Assembly: GCA_018303725.1 (NCBI GenBank)
Contig: JAGVXP010000017.1
Span: 1-43,126, forward strand
DNA length: 43,126 bases
Origin: Candidatus Woesearchaeota archaeon
Lineage (GTDB): Archaea > Nanobdellota > Nanobdellia > Woesearchaeales > JAGVXP01
Reading direction: 5' to 3'
A model generated the notes under the pieces. The model did not search any database. It saw nothing but the letters and a program-made list of their open reading frames with translations, and was not told the DNA's origin. Shown here piece by piece: positions 31,401 through 39,131 of the stretch. Made by a program: the position numbers and the translations under genes. How positions within the stretch are numbered: position 1 is the stretch's first letter; every line of letters begins with the position of its first letter.

Positions 31401-31594
31401 GGATTTCTTTGTTTTTGAAGGTTGACGAAGACCTTGAAGAAATGCTGAAAAAATGGGAAAAACAGATACAGGAGAAAGTTGGGGCGGACAAAATTAAGAT
31501 AAGCTCTGAGCTAGGCCCAGCTAAGAAGCATAAAGAGCACAGCAATGAAAAGGTTAAGGGAAAAGAGTTTGAGATATTTTTTGACAAGGTTTGA
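28463..31594 (+). CDS. ileS: Isoleucyl-tRNA synthetase
   Basis: A 1043-residue class I synthetase. The HIGH-type signature is GPPYTSGRIHLGQAWNK near residue 50 and the KMSKS loop is GRKMSKSLGNV near 591. The editing domain (TTPWTLAFNLAV, and APGCGPEDYEIG) lies between, a GYDMHGLPTEH stretch identifies isoleucine specificity, and the zinc-binding CSHCG and CNKCDNY/CSCGG pairs are present. It also has the archaeal/eukaryote-type anticodon domain and C-terminal extension. It charges tRNA-Ile. The gene stands alone between polB and a convergent unknown. Confidence 0.95.
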   Translation: MIAKYEPNAIEPEILKFWETQKIYQKAKEKNKGKKSYYFLDGPPYTSGRIHLGQAWNKALKDSVLRFKRMAGFDVWDRAGYDMHGLPTEHRAEEKLGIKNKDEIPKFGIEKFTKECKKLSLYNLEMMNKDFTRIGVWMDFENAYKSITNEFMEGEWWLIKKAHENKRLYEGLKTMQWCSHCGTALAKHELEYSNIKEDSIFVKFKVEGKENEYLIIWTTTPWTLAFNLAVMVNPELEYVRAKVGSETWIIAKGLANVFLGSIDKKFELIEQFKGAALKGMKYEHPLKNEIKPFDEIKSDKLHTVVLSSEYVDLSAGSGLVHCAPGCGPEDYEIGHKEGLPPFNNIDEQGVFPKTMGKFSGLTAKKDDKKFIEALKEKNALITIAPVEHEYAHCWRCHNPVVFRTTKQWFFKVEDLIEKMKDLNKKVFWQPDWAGSSWFDSWLSNLRDNGITRQRYWGTPLPIWKCNKCDNYTIIGSIAELKKLAGKVPDDLHKPYIDEVTIKCSCGGTQNRIPDILDVWIDAGTTSWTCLDYPQKEELFKKLWPPEFILEGKDQIRGWFNLLLVASMVSMGKHSYKTCYMHGFVQDAEGRKMSKSLGNVISPYEVIDKYGADTLRYYMIGGANPGVDINYNLEDTKIKNKNLNILWNLHKYLIDYSKDLEINPSKIKAANFSIEERYIISKLNSTIEKVTLLFNEYKLNEMPWVAEELFLELSRTYIQLTRDKSSTGSKEEKKIVLCTIYKVLLESLKLFAPIVPFITEAIYQNLKEEFGLKEESIHLFEWPVSETKLVDKKLEENMDIVSSIVQNALAAREKIQLGVRWPLKEIVVVSSDKRVVDAVEKLMPIISIQMNVKEVIVKDKLAGVKSVVKADFKQIGPDFGSKAPKIIAKLASESAETILKHIEKEGKFGLDIDGEKINIVKEHLIVTREVPYPYEETPFRGGLVYLNKERNEELEAEGYAREVMRRVQALRKKAGLQKADRISLFLKVDEDLEEMLKKWEKQIQEKVGADKIKISSELGPAKKHKEHSNEKVKGKEFEIFFDKV

Positions 31595-31600
31595 TTGATT

Positions 31601-32227
31601 TTATTCCAGTTTAATTCCCTTTTTTTCTAATTCAACTAATAAGTCATCAAGTCCTTGCTTTGCCTTTTCTTTGTTTTCTGGTTCAGGAGAGGCGTACAAT
31701 TCAGCTATAGCGCCTGCTTTTTTTTTCATGAGCTCTTTTTCTTCACTACTCAAATTATTGTAAGCTTTTTTAAACTTTATTAGTTTACCATAGAATTCAG
31801 AACTGTCATCAAGGTCAACTTGTATTCCTTTTTCTGTATGCTGCACTCTTTCGTCAATTACTCCCCGCACATATTGTTCTGCTTGTTGTTCTATGGTTGG
31901 CTCCTGTTCTTGGGGTTTAGCACAACTCCTATAGGCTAAGATACTAGTTAATATGGCAATGATTGTAAAACCCACAGTTAATCTTATGTTCCTTCTAGAG
32001 CGCTTTAAATCCGTGATAACTTTATTGAAATCATACCGGCCTAGATTACATAGAGCTGGGTATGTTTCTGCCAAAATATCTACAGCACTCTTAAGCCCAG
32101 AATCATCAATCCGGTTTGCTCCTTCTGTTATTTTTTTTAAATATTCAAACGCATTTTTTGCAGGCTCATCACTATAGTTTTTGCGTATAAATGTGCATAT
32201 ATCCCTTACTGAATACTCTTGAGCCAT
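31601..32227 (-). CDS. Unknown protein with one membrane segment
   Basis: A 208-residue protein. The N-terminal 75 residues are a helical cytoplasmic domain (SVRDICTFIRKNYSDEPAKN), then a single membrane span (about residues 82-101, LTVGFTIIAILTSILAYRSC), then a charged, helical extracellular or periplasmic-side domain. Not recognised. It converges on ileS with six bases between stops. Confidence 0.68.
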   Translation of the reverse strand: MAQEYSVRDICTFIRKNYSDEPAKNAFEYLKKITEGANRIDDSGLKSAVDILAETYPALCNLGRYDFNKVITDLKRSRRNIRLTVGFTIIAILTSILAYRSCAKPQEQEPTIEQQAEQYVRGVIDERVQHTEKGIQVDLDDSSEFYGKLIKFKKAYNNLSSEEKELMKKKAGAIAELYASPEPENKEKAKQGLDDLLVELEKKGIKLE

Positions 32228-32386
32228 TTTAAAACATAATAATACACTTTCCTTTAAAAATATTGCTAATTTAACTACTATTTGATAGTTAAATTAAAAC
32301 AACAAATTATTGCAGCTAAATTTCCAATCCCAAAACACAAAGTATAAATAGTTATTATCCCCTATGCCTTACAGGGGTGATACACA

Positions 32387-32905
32387 ATGGTGGAAGCCAA
32401 TCTTATTGTAACATATGACCCTGCGCATGCCGGTTCTGCGAAAGAGGAAGTAGACAGGGTTCTAAAGGAAATAAAAAATGAGGCAAAGCATCTAAAAAGC
32501 GGGATAGATGGAATTTTTAACACAAGGGTGAAAGACGCAAGGAAGGTTGTGCAGAGCCTGGTGAAGCTGTGCAAAAAAAAGCCTGATTTATTCGACAAAA
32601 CCTTCCACTGGATACCCATAGACAAGTGGGTTAAAGCATCAATCAAGGACATGCAGAAGGAATTAAAGAAATTTGACAAGGCAATAAAGGAAAAAGAAAG
32701 CTGGAAAATGGATTTAGGCAAGAGAAAAACAGATTTGCATGAAAAGGACTTGATAATAAAATTGACAGAAGTCATAAACAAGCCAAAAGTGGATTTGGAA
32801 AAGCCAGATAAAATAGTGAAAGTGGAAATAATAGGGAATAAAGCAGGAATTGCATTGCTTGGCAAGGATGAGCTGCTGAATATACCTAAACTGAAGGGGA
32901 AGTAG
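32387..32905 (+). CDS. THUMP-domain RNA-binding protein (Tan1-like)
   Basis: A 172-residue protein with a THUMP domain: ANLIVTYDPAHAGSAKEEVD at the start, IFNTRVKDARKVVQSL in the middle and the C-terminal KVDLEKPDKIVKVEIIGNKA strand-turn-strand. THUMP domains bind tRNA acceptor stems; Tan1 works with the acetyltransferase that makes N4-acetylcytidine in tRNA. No catalytic domain is attached. The start has a GGGGTGAT ribosome-binding site and a TATAAATA box near 32344. Confidence 0.82.
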   Translation: MVEANLIVTYDPAHAGSAKEEVDRVLKEIKNEAKHLKSGIDGIFNTRVKDARKVVQSLVKLCKKKPDLFDKTFHWIPIDKWVKASIKDMQKELKKFDKAIKEKESWKMDLGKRKTDLHEKDLIIKLTEVINKPKVDLEKPDKIVKVEIIGNKAGIALLGKDELLNIPKLKGK

Positions 32906-32906
32906 A

Positions 32907-32917
32907 TTATTTTTTTA
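32907..32917 (+). terminator. T-run after the THUMP gene
   Basis: A run of TTATTTTTTT directly after the THUMP gene stop, as expected of archaeal T-tract terminators. No hairpin is needed or seen. Confidence 0.4.
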
Positions 32918-33005
32918 TTATTTCTGCATTATTTTTGGATAAATTACTAACATTCCGTAGTAAAAAAAATAAGATTTATAAACAGCTCCTTGTTTCTATC
33001 ATGAA

Positions 33006-33644
33006 ATGATTAGTATAACTGCTAAGCCTGATGGCACAATAGAAGACATAGTTAAAGGGCTGGTAAAGAAAGCATCAGAAGACAGTTCTTGCACAAAGAT
33101 AATTGCTGATTTTACAAATGAAGAGCATTTAAACAAGCATTTTGCAGGCGCTGGTTATAACAAATGGGATAGGTATGATATAACCCTTGCAGTAGAAATT
33201 GGGAGTATTATAAAGGAGATTATCATACAATTAAATTACAATATAACAGATGGCCAAGACAAACTAATTGACAACTATACCAGCCCAGACAATCCAAAAG
33301 AGACTATAGGAAAAAAAGAACTGTCCAGTGTAATAGGACACACCATCACTGAGCCAGTTAATATAAGGCTAATGGAAGTTGGATTCACTCCAATAGGAAG
33401 AAACAGGGAGTGCTTGTATAAAGAGATAGATAACAGAAAGGCAAGAACATATTCCAAGATTAAAACTATCTTTGATAACACAATAGGAGATTTATCCCTT
33501 ATGGCTTATTCATTACATTCAAATGAGCCTTCACTAGTTAGGTATAGGAGGTCAGCAGTAATGCCTTGGCTAATATTAGGGACTATGTTCGCTGCGGCAT
33601 CAGTGATTGGGTCTATGGTTATTTCATATTATTCCGGCAGATAA
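33006..33644 (+). CDS. Unknown protein with C-terminal membrane anchor
   Basis: A 212-residue protein with a soluble N-terminal domain (MISITAKPDGTIEDIVKGLV...) and one membrane helix at about residues 188-208 (MPWLILGTMFAAASVIGSMV). No family recognised; it looks tail-anchored. A TTTATAAACA box lies about 25 bases upstream, so it is leaderless. An ATG five bases earlier stops at once. Confidence 0.65.
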   Translation: MISITAKPDGTIEDIVKGLVKKASEDSSCTKIIADFTNEEHLNKHFAGAGYNKWDRYDITLAVEIGSIIKEIIIQLNYNITDGQDKLIDNYTSPDNPKETIGKKELSSVIGHTITEPVNIRLMEVGFTPIGRNRECLYKEIDNRKARTYSKIKTIFDNTIGDLSLMAYSLHSNEPSLVRYRRSAVMPWLILGTMFAAASVIGSMVISYYSGR

Positions 33645-33685
33645 ATACCAAAAACTTTTTAAGCTTTGATTATTCTTTCTTGTAT

Positions 33686-34132
33686 ATGCCTAAAACTATT
33701 GCAAAAGACACGCCTTTGGCTGAAATCACATTAAGGCGCTATGAAAAACCCTCCAACCTAAAGGGCAGGGATTTAGTAAGAAAATTATGCCTGAGCATTG
33801 GCTTGTTGCAGCCAGGTGATTCTAGAGATGTTGTTGTTGATGTTCTAAGTGTTTTGTTGAATGCAAAAAAAGAGATGGACAGCAAGGAAATCGAAGAGCT
33901 GGTTAAAGAGGAAAGGAAAAAAAATAACCTGGCAATGTTAGGAATAGCTGGCTCTAATATAAGAAGGCAGTTAAAAAGGCTTAAGGATCTATTTTTAATT
34001 GAGAGCATTGCAAACAAATACAGGATAACTGAAAATGCTTCCTTAGAAGAGATTTTTGATGAGAAAATAGAGAAGTTTTATCTGGAGTCTATAAAGGATA
34101 GGGTTAAAGAGTATTTTAAGGCCATTAAGTGA
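33686..34132 (+). CDS. Putative winged-helix protein conserved in DPANN-type archaea
   Basis: A 148-residue protein, MPKTIAKDTPLAEITLRRYE..., with a helix-rich centre (RDVVVDVLSVLLNAKKEMDS, EIEELVKEE) and GSNIRRQLKRLKDLFLIESI followed by a NKYRITENASL beta-wing, which together look like a winged helix-turn-helix. Its target is unknown. I reject the upstream in-frame extension, which overlaps the preceding membrane protein, because a TATA-like TTTTTAAGCTTTG lies upstream and the sequence before 33686 does not look coding in this frame. Confidence 0.68.
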   Translation: MPKTIAKDTPLAEITLRRYEKPSNLKGRDLVRKLCLSIGLLQPGDSRDVVVDVLSVLLNAKKEMDSKEIEELVKEERKKNNLAMLGIAGSNIRRQLKRLKDLFLIESIANKYRITENASLEEIFDEKIEKFYLESIKDRVKEYFKAIK

Positions 34133-34154
34133 GTTTACTGTTAACCCTATTGAA

Positions 34155-34508
34155 TCAATAAACATCTCCACTTTTTGAAACTTCTTCTATTAACTTATCA
34201 GCAGTTATATTATCTCTCATTAGTCTATTTCCCCCGCAATATGGGCACATAAGCTTGGTATTAGACCCTTTCTTATAAGAAAACTTATAGTTGCAATTAA
34301 CACATATAATTTTTATGGTTTCCTTTATTGGTTGTCCATTTGTTGTTTTTATATCCTTAGTCTCTTTCTTTGTTGTATTTTTAACATCTTTGCTATAGCA
34401 ATCCGCGCAAAGAATCCTTTTTCCATCTTTGCTGTATTTGACGTTTTTAAATTGAAATTTTCCCTTGCAGATAGCGCAAAGATATAACTGAGGTGTATGT
34501 GCTTCCAT
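34155..34508 (-). CDS. Double zinc-ribbon protein in the ftsZ cluster
   Basis: A 117-residue protein with two four-cysteine ribbons: CAIC (residues 11-14) with CADC (34-37), and CVNC (69-72) with CPYCG (88-92). A lysine/threonine-rich linker joins them. It is the last of four leftward genes after ftsZ; spacing to the upstream gene is 15 bases. Function is unknown. Confidence 0.7.
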   Translation of the reverse strand: MEAHTPQLYLCAICKGKFQFKNVKYSKDGKRILCADCYSKDVKNTTKKETKDIKTTNGQPIKETIKIICVNCNYKFSYKKGSNTKLMCPYCGGNRLMRDNITADKLIEEVSKSGDVY

Positions 34509-34523
34509 AATCTCGCCATTTAG

Positions 34524-34913
34524 CTACTTTGTTTTGTTGCCAAAATAAAAAAACTTTTCTATAGGCACATCCTCTGGCTGATAACCGCCATAACGGGGCT
34601 TTCCTTCATTCTGATTTTGGCTTTCTCTGCTTGATATGCTACTAGTAGCATCAGCTTGGTTTTTAGAGCTGGGCGGGTTAGTTGTACCAGCGTCAGATAG
34701 TTGTGTAACACTATGTTCTGTTCCTCTGCTGCCCATAGTTAAAAATCGTTTGATCTCGCTAATATTCCTGTTTAATGCATCAAGCGTGTTCCTTATATCA
34801 TCCAGCTCGCTCTTTATTTTTTTGTGATTGGATTCAACTATCATCTCAAATCTTTTTTGCATAAAATAACTATCACCTGATTCTAGATTGTTCTGTAAAG
34901 ATATGTTTTCCAT
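34524..34913 (-). CDS. Coiled-coil protein with disordered tail in the ftsZ cluster
   Basis: A 129-residue protein. Residues 18-60 form a coiled coil (KRFEMIVESNHKKIKSELDD, LNRNISEIKRFL). Residues 60-105 are Ser/Gln/Asn-rich and disordered. The end, GYQPEDVPIEKFFYFGNK, is compact and may be a conserved binding peptide. No family recognised. It starts 15 bases after the TPR-like gene. Confidence 0.62.
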   Translation of the reverse strand: MENISLQNNLESGDSYFMQKRFEMIVESNHKKIKSELDDIRNTLDALNRNISEIKRFLTMGSRGTEHSVTQLSDAGTTNPPSSKNQADATSSISSRESQNQNEGKPRYGGYQPEDVPIEKFFYFGNKTK

Positions 34914-34927
34914 TTTATAAAACCCCT

Positions 34928-35659
34928 TTAGTCATTAAAATTTTCTTTGATGAACTCTACCATTATTTCATTGTGCGCCAAACCATAAGCTTCCAGTGCT
35001 TTTGATATAAGCTCATCTTTCAGGCATAGGTCGCCTATCATATTCAGCTTTTCTTTATCAGCAGCCAATTCAAATGACTTGGTGGCATAATCATACTGCT
35101 TTTCTTCCATGCATTTCATTCCAAACTCAACCAATTTTTCTTTGTCTTTTATTGTAGAAAAGATTTCAAACGCATGTTCCCACTTGTATTTGTTCAGGCA
35201 TTCGTTTCCTACCTCAATCAACTGGCTATCATCCCCTAGAGCAATAAATGCCTTTATTGCGTGATTTAGCCTGCCTTCATTAAGGCACCTTTTACCAAGC
35301 TCCAACAGCCTTTCTTTGTTGTTTGCTAATTTATACACCTCTATACAGTTATCAAGCTGGAATAACCTCTCATAATCCTGGCCTACCTCATTCAGCTTTT
35401 CCCTGTTCCCAGCTAAAATGAACGATTTTACAGCATCATTCAAGTTGCCCTTTCTCTTATATTCCTCTCCTAGGGCAGTTAGGATGCTATACCTTATTTC
35501 TGGGCTAAACATTGATAGGTTTAGTTCGTCAATGCCTTTTTTTAATAGTGAGGGCACTATCCTACTGAATTTGTTTGTGTTTTCTGCTTGATTAAAGATC
35601 CTCTCATTATCTTCTACAATATTCATCACCATTTTTTTAATGATCTTCTCTTCTTCCAT
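34928..35659 (-). CDS. TPR-like helical-repeat protein following ftsZ
   Basis: A 243-residue protein of about five to six degenerate repeats of about 31-33 residues with the recurring pattern A-x2-x-F-x2-A-x-D/N-K/R-E-x-L-x2-x-G, for example AIKAFIALGDDSQLIEVGNE and ATKSFELAADKEKLNMIGDL. TPR/SEL1-like solenoids bind proteins. The ATG is nine bases after the ftsZ stop, so co-translation is likely, suggesting a partner of FtsZ or a division-site scaffold (inference). Confidence 0.75.
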   Translation of the reverse strand: MEEEKIIKKMVMNIVEDNERIFNQAENTNKFSRIVPSLLKKGIDELNLSMFSPEIRYSILTALGEEYKRKGNLNDAVKSFILAGNREKLNEVGQDYERLFQLDNCIEVYKLANNKERLLELGKRCLNEGRLNHAIKAFIALGDDSQLIEVGNECLNKYKWEHAFEIFSTIKDKEKLVEFGMKCMEEKQYDYATKSFELAADKEKLNMIGDLCLKDELISKALEAYGLAHNEIMVEFIKENFND

Positions 35660-35668
35660 ATTCTCACC

Positions 35669-36708
35669 TCAAATGACGTCTATACCCAATTCTCTCCCAA
35701 TAGATTTTTTTTGGAGGTCTGCTACTCGCTGGCTTTTTCTCCCTATAATCCATGGAGAAGTTACGCCTGTAATTATGGTTATAATGCAAATTTTGCCCTT
35801 CATTGACTCATTAACTCGGGCTCCCCATATGACATTTGCATCTTCATCAAAATTTTTAGTTACTAAGTCGCCCATCTCTGCAACTTCGTCAAGGGTCATA
35901 TCTGGACCGCCTTCGATATGTATCAAAGCTCCTTCCGCGCCTTTATAGTCTATATCTAATAATGGGTTTGATAAAGCGCCATTTACTGCTTCCTTTACCC
36001 TGTTAGTTGTGTCAGATATCCCGACACCAATTGCAGCTACGCCTCCGATTTTCATTATTGCTTTTACATCTGCAAAGTCTAGATTAACTAAGCTTGGCAC
36101 TGCTATTGTTTCAACTATGCCCCTGATCATTGTAGAGATTAATTCGTTTGCGACTGCGAATGCCTGCTGTATAGGCAAGTTTCCTGCAACTCTTAATAAC
36201 CTGTTGTTATCAATTACTATGACGGTGTCACATACCTCTCTTAACTGTTCAAGCCCAAACTCAGCCTTGTCTATCCTTGCCCTTTCAATTTTGAAGGGCA
36301 TTGTTACAGTTCCGATAACAATAGCTCCTCTTTCTCTTGCTACTTGGGCAATTACCGGAGTTGCGCCAGTTCCTGTTCCGCCGCCCATTCCAGCACATAC
36401 AAAAATCATGTCTGTGTTTTCAAAAACTTCTTTTATTTGTGATAGTGTTTCTTTAGCTGCTTCCGAACCCTTTGAAGGATAGCCGCCGCATCCTAAGCCC
36501 CTTGTTATGTTTTTTCCAATGAGAAACTTCAAGTCTGCTTCAGTTATGTTTAGATGCTGCTGGTCAGTGTTGCATGCTATAACATCAGCACCTTTAATCC
36601 CTTTTTTGTATAGCCAGCTGACCATATTATTGCCAGCCCCGCCTACACCTATTACCTTTATGTTAGCTTTGCCAATCTCAGTTCCGCTTTTGTTTAGTAC
36701 CGCCCCAT
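35669..36708 (-). CDS. ftsZ: FtsZ, tubulin-like cell-division GTPase, with apparent frameshift at the start
   Basis: The FtsZ fold is complete: the GTP-binding IKVIGVGGAGNNMVSWL start, the tubulin signature GGGTGTGATPVIAQVA, the NLDFADVKAIMKIGGVA synergy (T7) region, and a C-terminal domain ending GKICIITIITGVTSPWI with no long C-terminal tail. The frame from the first in-frame ATG (36625) misses the first 28 residues. The upstream residues (NKSGTEIGKANIKVIGVGGAGNN) are encoded in the same frame back to a stop, without a usable start. An ATG at 36708 with GAGGTCGAG before it is one base out of frame: inserting one base into the run of four G at 36703-36706 restores M-G-A-V-L-N-K-S. Sequencing error or real frameshift. 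SepF is at 1028. Confidence 0.85.
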
Positions 36709-36741
36709 TTTTCTCGACCTCTTTTTATTTTTTCTTTTATT

Positions 36742-36795
36742 TGTCAAAAATCAAATATTTTTGAGCATGCTCAGAAATCCTATGGATTTCTGACA
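36742..36795 (+). repeat. Palindromic three-hairpin element, minimal complete copy E
   Basis: The clearest copy, 54 bases: TGTC, arm 1 AAAAAT/ATTTTT, GAGCATGCTC (36763-36772), arm 2 AGAAATCC-tat-GGATTTCT, GACA. It lies 34 bases upstream of the ftsZ ATG and downstream of its candidate TATA box, so it would fall in the ftsZ mRNA leader. I used this copy to define the family consensus. Confidence 0.9.
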
Positions 36796-36858
36796 TTTTT
36801 GAACTCTCAATGCAACATCCCTTTAATGAGATGGAGTTTCTTATTATAACACAGCTAG

Positions 36859-36866
36859 TATATAAA
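36859..36866 (-). promoter_or_regulatory. Candidate TATA box of ftsZ
   Basis: TTTATATA on the minus strand. Transcription would start near 36834, giving a leader of about 125 bases that includes repeat element E. Confidence 0.4.
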
Positions 36867-36878
36867 TGTTACGTTTTT

Positions 36879-36915
36879 GTATACTAATATACAAATTGAT
36901 GTATATGGAGTATAC
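36879..36915. promoter_or_regulatory. Paired operator-like palindromes upstream of ftsZ
   Basis: Two inverted repeats: GTATACTAATATAC (36879-36892) and GTATATGGAGTATAC (36901-36915), with centres about 22 bases apart, two helical turns. They share the half-site GTATA/TATAC and lie just upstream of the candidate ftsZ TATA box and downstream of the rad50 stop. This is the geometry of a pair of dimeric regulator sites (inference). Confidence 0.5.
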
Positions 36916-36964
36916 AAGAAAATAGTTGAAGGTTGGCAAGAAAAGCGTTAGATGATACTTTTTT

Positions 36965-39031
36965 CTATGGATTTATTTCACTTATATGTTCATGCTTATT
37001 TATTCTAATCACATTATCAACAAAACTCTCTATTTTATTCTCATGAGAAACAAGAATAACCTGTTTTATGTTTAGTTGGTCTAATACGTCCCTTACTTTA
37101 TCAAGTTGCTCTGTGGAGAAGCCATCAGTAGGCTCATCAAGCATTATTATGTCTTTTGTTTTTATCTGGCTTATTATATCATTTATAACCTTGTTAAGGG
37201 CTAACCTGTAGGATAAGGCTACTGCTGTTCTTTCGCCGCCAGAAAGATTTTCAATGAATGTTTCATAGCCATTCTGCTCTATAACGGGGCTGAATTCATC
37301 ATCCAACCTTACAGCTAATGTTTCATCTTCTATTAGGATACTAAACCACCTTTGGAATAATTCATCAAACTCCCTATGAACCTGCAGCATAATATGTTTC
37401 TCCATCACCCCCATAAGGCCGATAAAATAATTTTCCAACCAGTTCTTTGTTTCAGCTAAATAAGCAATATTCTCCTTTATTTTCAGCTTGGTTTTTATCT
37501 CAAAATCAAGATTAAGCATCAGCTTGTTTATGCCTTCTTTCTCCTTTTCTAGGCTGTTAATATCCAATTCTAACCTTTTTTCTTCATCCAAAATTTTATC
37601 AAACTGGTCTTTTATTATTCTATAATCTTTTTCAACGGCCCCAAATTTTTCTATTTTTTCGCTGATTTCAATCTTATCCTTGTTTATCTTTCCAATTTCT
37701 TTCTTTATTTTTTCCTGCTCTTCCAATAAACTGTCCTTTAATCTTGTTTTTTCCTCTAAATTTTTTATTTTTAGTTCAATCACAGAAATACTAAATTCAT
37801 CTTCTTTTAATTTTTTTAGTTCGTTTTTTAGTTCATTTAACTTATTTTTAGCGTTTTTTTCCTGCTCTTTATGGAGGGTTAGGTGATCCTTAAATTCGGC
37901 CAGTTTTTTATCCTCCCTTTCTGCTATCCTTTTCTTATGTTCAGCGCCAACTGCTTGTTCGCACAGAGGGCATTGCTCGATTTGAGCTATCTTCATTTTT
38001 ATTTCATTAGAATGAGATGATTCCAATTCAAACTCGTTTATTTTTTTGGATATTTCCCTTGAAGTTTTTTCCATCAGCTCAATTTGGTTCTCTTTCTCCT
38101 TGGTTTTTTTGAATAGATCTTCTATGTTTATCTTTTCTTTTTCAGCAACTTCTTTTTTTATCCCGTTAATTTGTTTTTCCAATTGTTCTAAATTATTTTT
38201 ATTGCTTTTTCTCCGCTCTAATTTGTTTTTCAAATTTAGGTCATTTAAAGCTAATTCCTTTTTTAACCTATTCAATGCTTCTATCTCTTTTTCTGCTTTG
38301 CTTATGTTTTCTTTATTTTTTTTAACATTATACTTCATTAGCTCTAATTTTGGCTTTAAGTCATCGATCTTGCTGTCCAACTCTTTTACCTCTTTACCAT
38401 AAGCTGTTTTTTGCTTTTTCTTTTCTTCTAAATCAGCTATTCTCCCTTCATCTTCTTTTTTCTTTTCTTTTAAAGCATTGATAAATATTTGAGAATTTTC
38501 CCTTATTCTTTTGTATTTGTCTATGTTAAAAACCTTCCTTAATGTGTCCAGCCTTATGTCCTTTTCTTCCAATATAATTTGTTTCATCTCTTCCTGCGGG
38601 GTATAAACCGTATACCTGTAGATGATATCTTTGCTTTTTGTAACCAGCTCCTTAGGATAACCTAAAAGATTGAGAATATCTGTCTTTAATTCAATGGCTG
38701 TGCCTTCTTTTTTTTTGTCATCAACTATTATGTAGCCTGCTTCTTGCGCTATGTCTTCTTTTCCTCTTTTTAGTTTTCTTTTTACTATTATACCCTTGCC
38801 ATCCAAATCAAAGCTCAGCTCAACTTCTCCTTCTTTTTTTCCATGGCGCAACAGGGATGATGCGGAAAGATGCTTTCTTCTGGTTCCAAATAATGCAAAT
38901 TCAATTGCCAGCAATATTGTTGACTTGCCAGAGCCTATATCCCCAGCCAAAAGAACCGAGCCTTTAGGAAATTCTATTTCTTGGCTTAAATAAGACCTTA
39001 TATTGTTTAGCTTTAAGGATTTTATTATCAT
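36965..39031 (-). CDS. rad50: Rad50-type SMC ATPase
   Basis: A 688-residue SMC-like ATPase. Walker A is LAGDIGSGKSTILLAIEFAL (about residue 33), followed by YTVYTPQEEMKQIIL (Q-loop region). Two long coiled-coil arms flank the zinc hook QCPLCEQAVG near residue 355. The signature is ENLSGGERTAVALSYRLALN and Walker B IIMLDEPTDGF, then VILVSHE. In archaea Rad50 partners with Mre11 in double-strand-break processing, usually in a HerA-Mre11-Rad50-NurA operon; none of those genes is adjacent here. At 688 residues it is short for Rad50 (usually 800-900), with shortened coils. Confidence 0.88.
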   Translation of the reverse strand: MIIKSLKLNNIRSYLSQEIEFPKGSVLLAGDIGSGKSTILLAIEFALFGTRRKHLSASSLLRHGKKEGEVELSFDLDGKGIIVKRKLKRGKEDIAQEAGYIIVDDKKKEGTAIELKTDILNLLGYPKELVTKSKDIIYRYTVYTPQEEMKQIILEEKDIRLDTLRKVFNIDKYKRIRENSQIFINALKEKKKEDEGRIADLEEKKKQKTAYGKEVKELDSKIDDLKPKLELMKYNVKKNKENISKAEKEIEALNRLKKELALNDLNLKNKLERRKSNKNNLEQLEKQINGIKKEVAEKEKINIEDLFKKTKEKENQIELMEKTSREISKKINEFELESSHSNEIKMKIAQIEQCPLCEQAVGAEHKKRIAEREDKKLAEFKDHLTLHKEQEKNAKNKLNELKNELKKLKEDEFSISVIELKIKNLEEKTRLKDSLLEEQEKIKKEIGKINKDKIEISEKIEKFGAVEKDYRIIKDQFDKILDEEKRLELDINSLEKEKEGINKLMLNLDFEIKTKLKIKENIAYLAETKNWLENYFIGLMGVMEKHIMLQVHREFDELFQRWFSILIEDETLAVRLDDEFSPVIEQNGYETFIENLSGGERTAVALSYRLALNKVINDIISQIKTKDIIMLDEPTDGFSTEQLDKVRDVLDQLNIKQVILVSHENKIESFVDNVIRINKHEHISEINP

Positions 39032-39131
39032 CTTCCCCCTTTAACAAAAAGATGTTTCCTATTTATAAGGTTTTTGTTGTTCCTAATATTAGAGGAAAAG
39101 CTTTAATAGTTATGGTACTATATTTGTTGGT

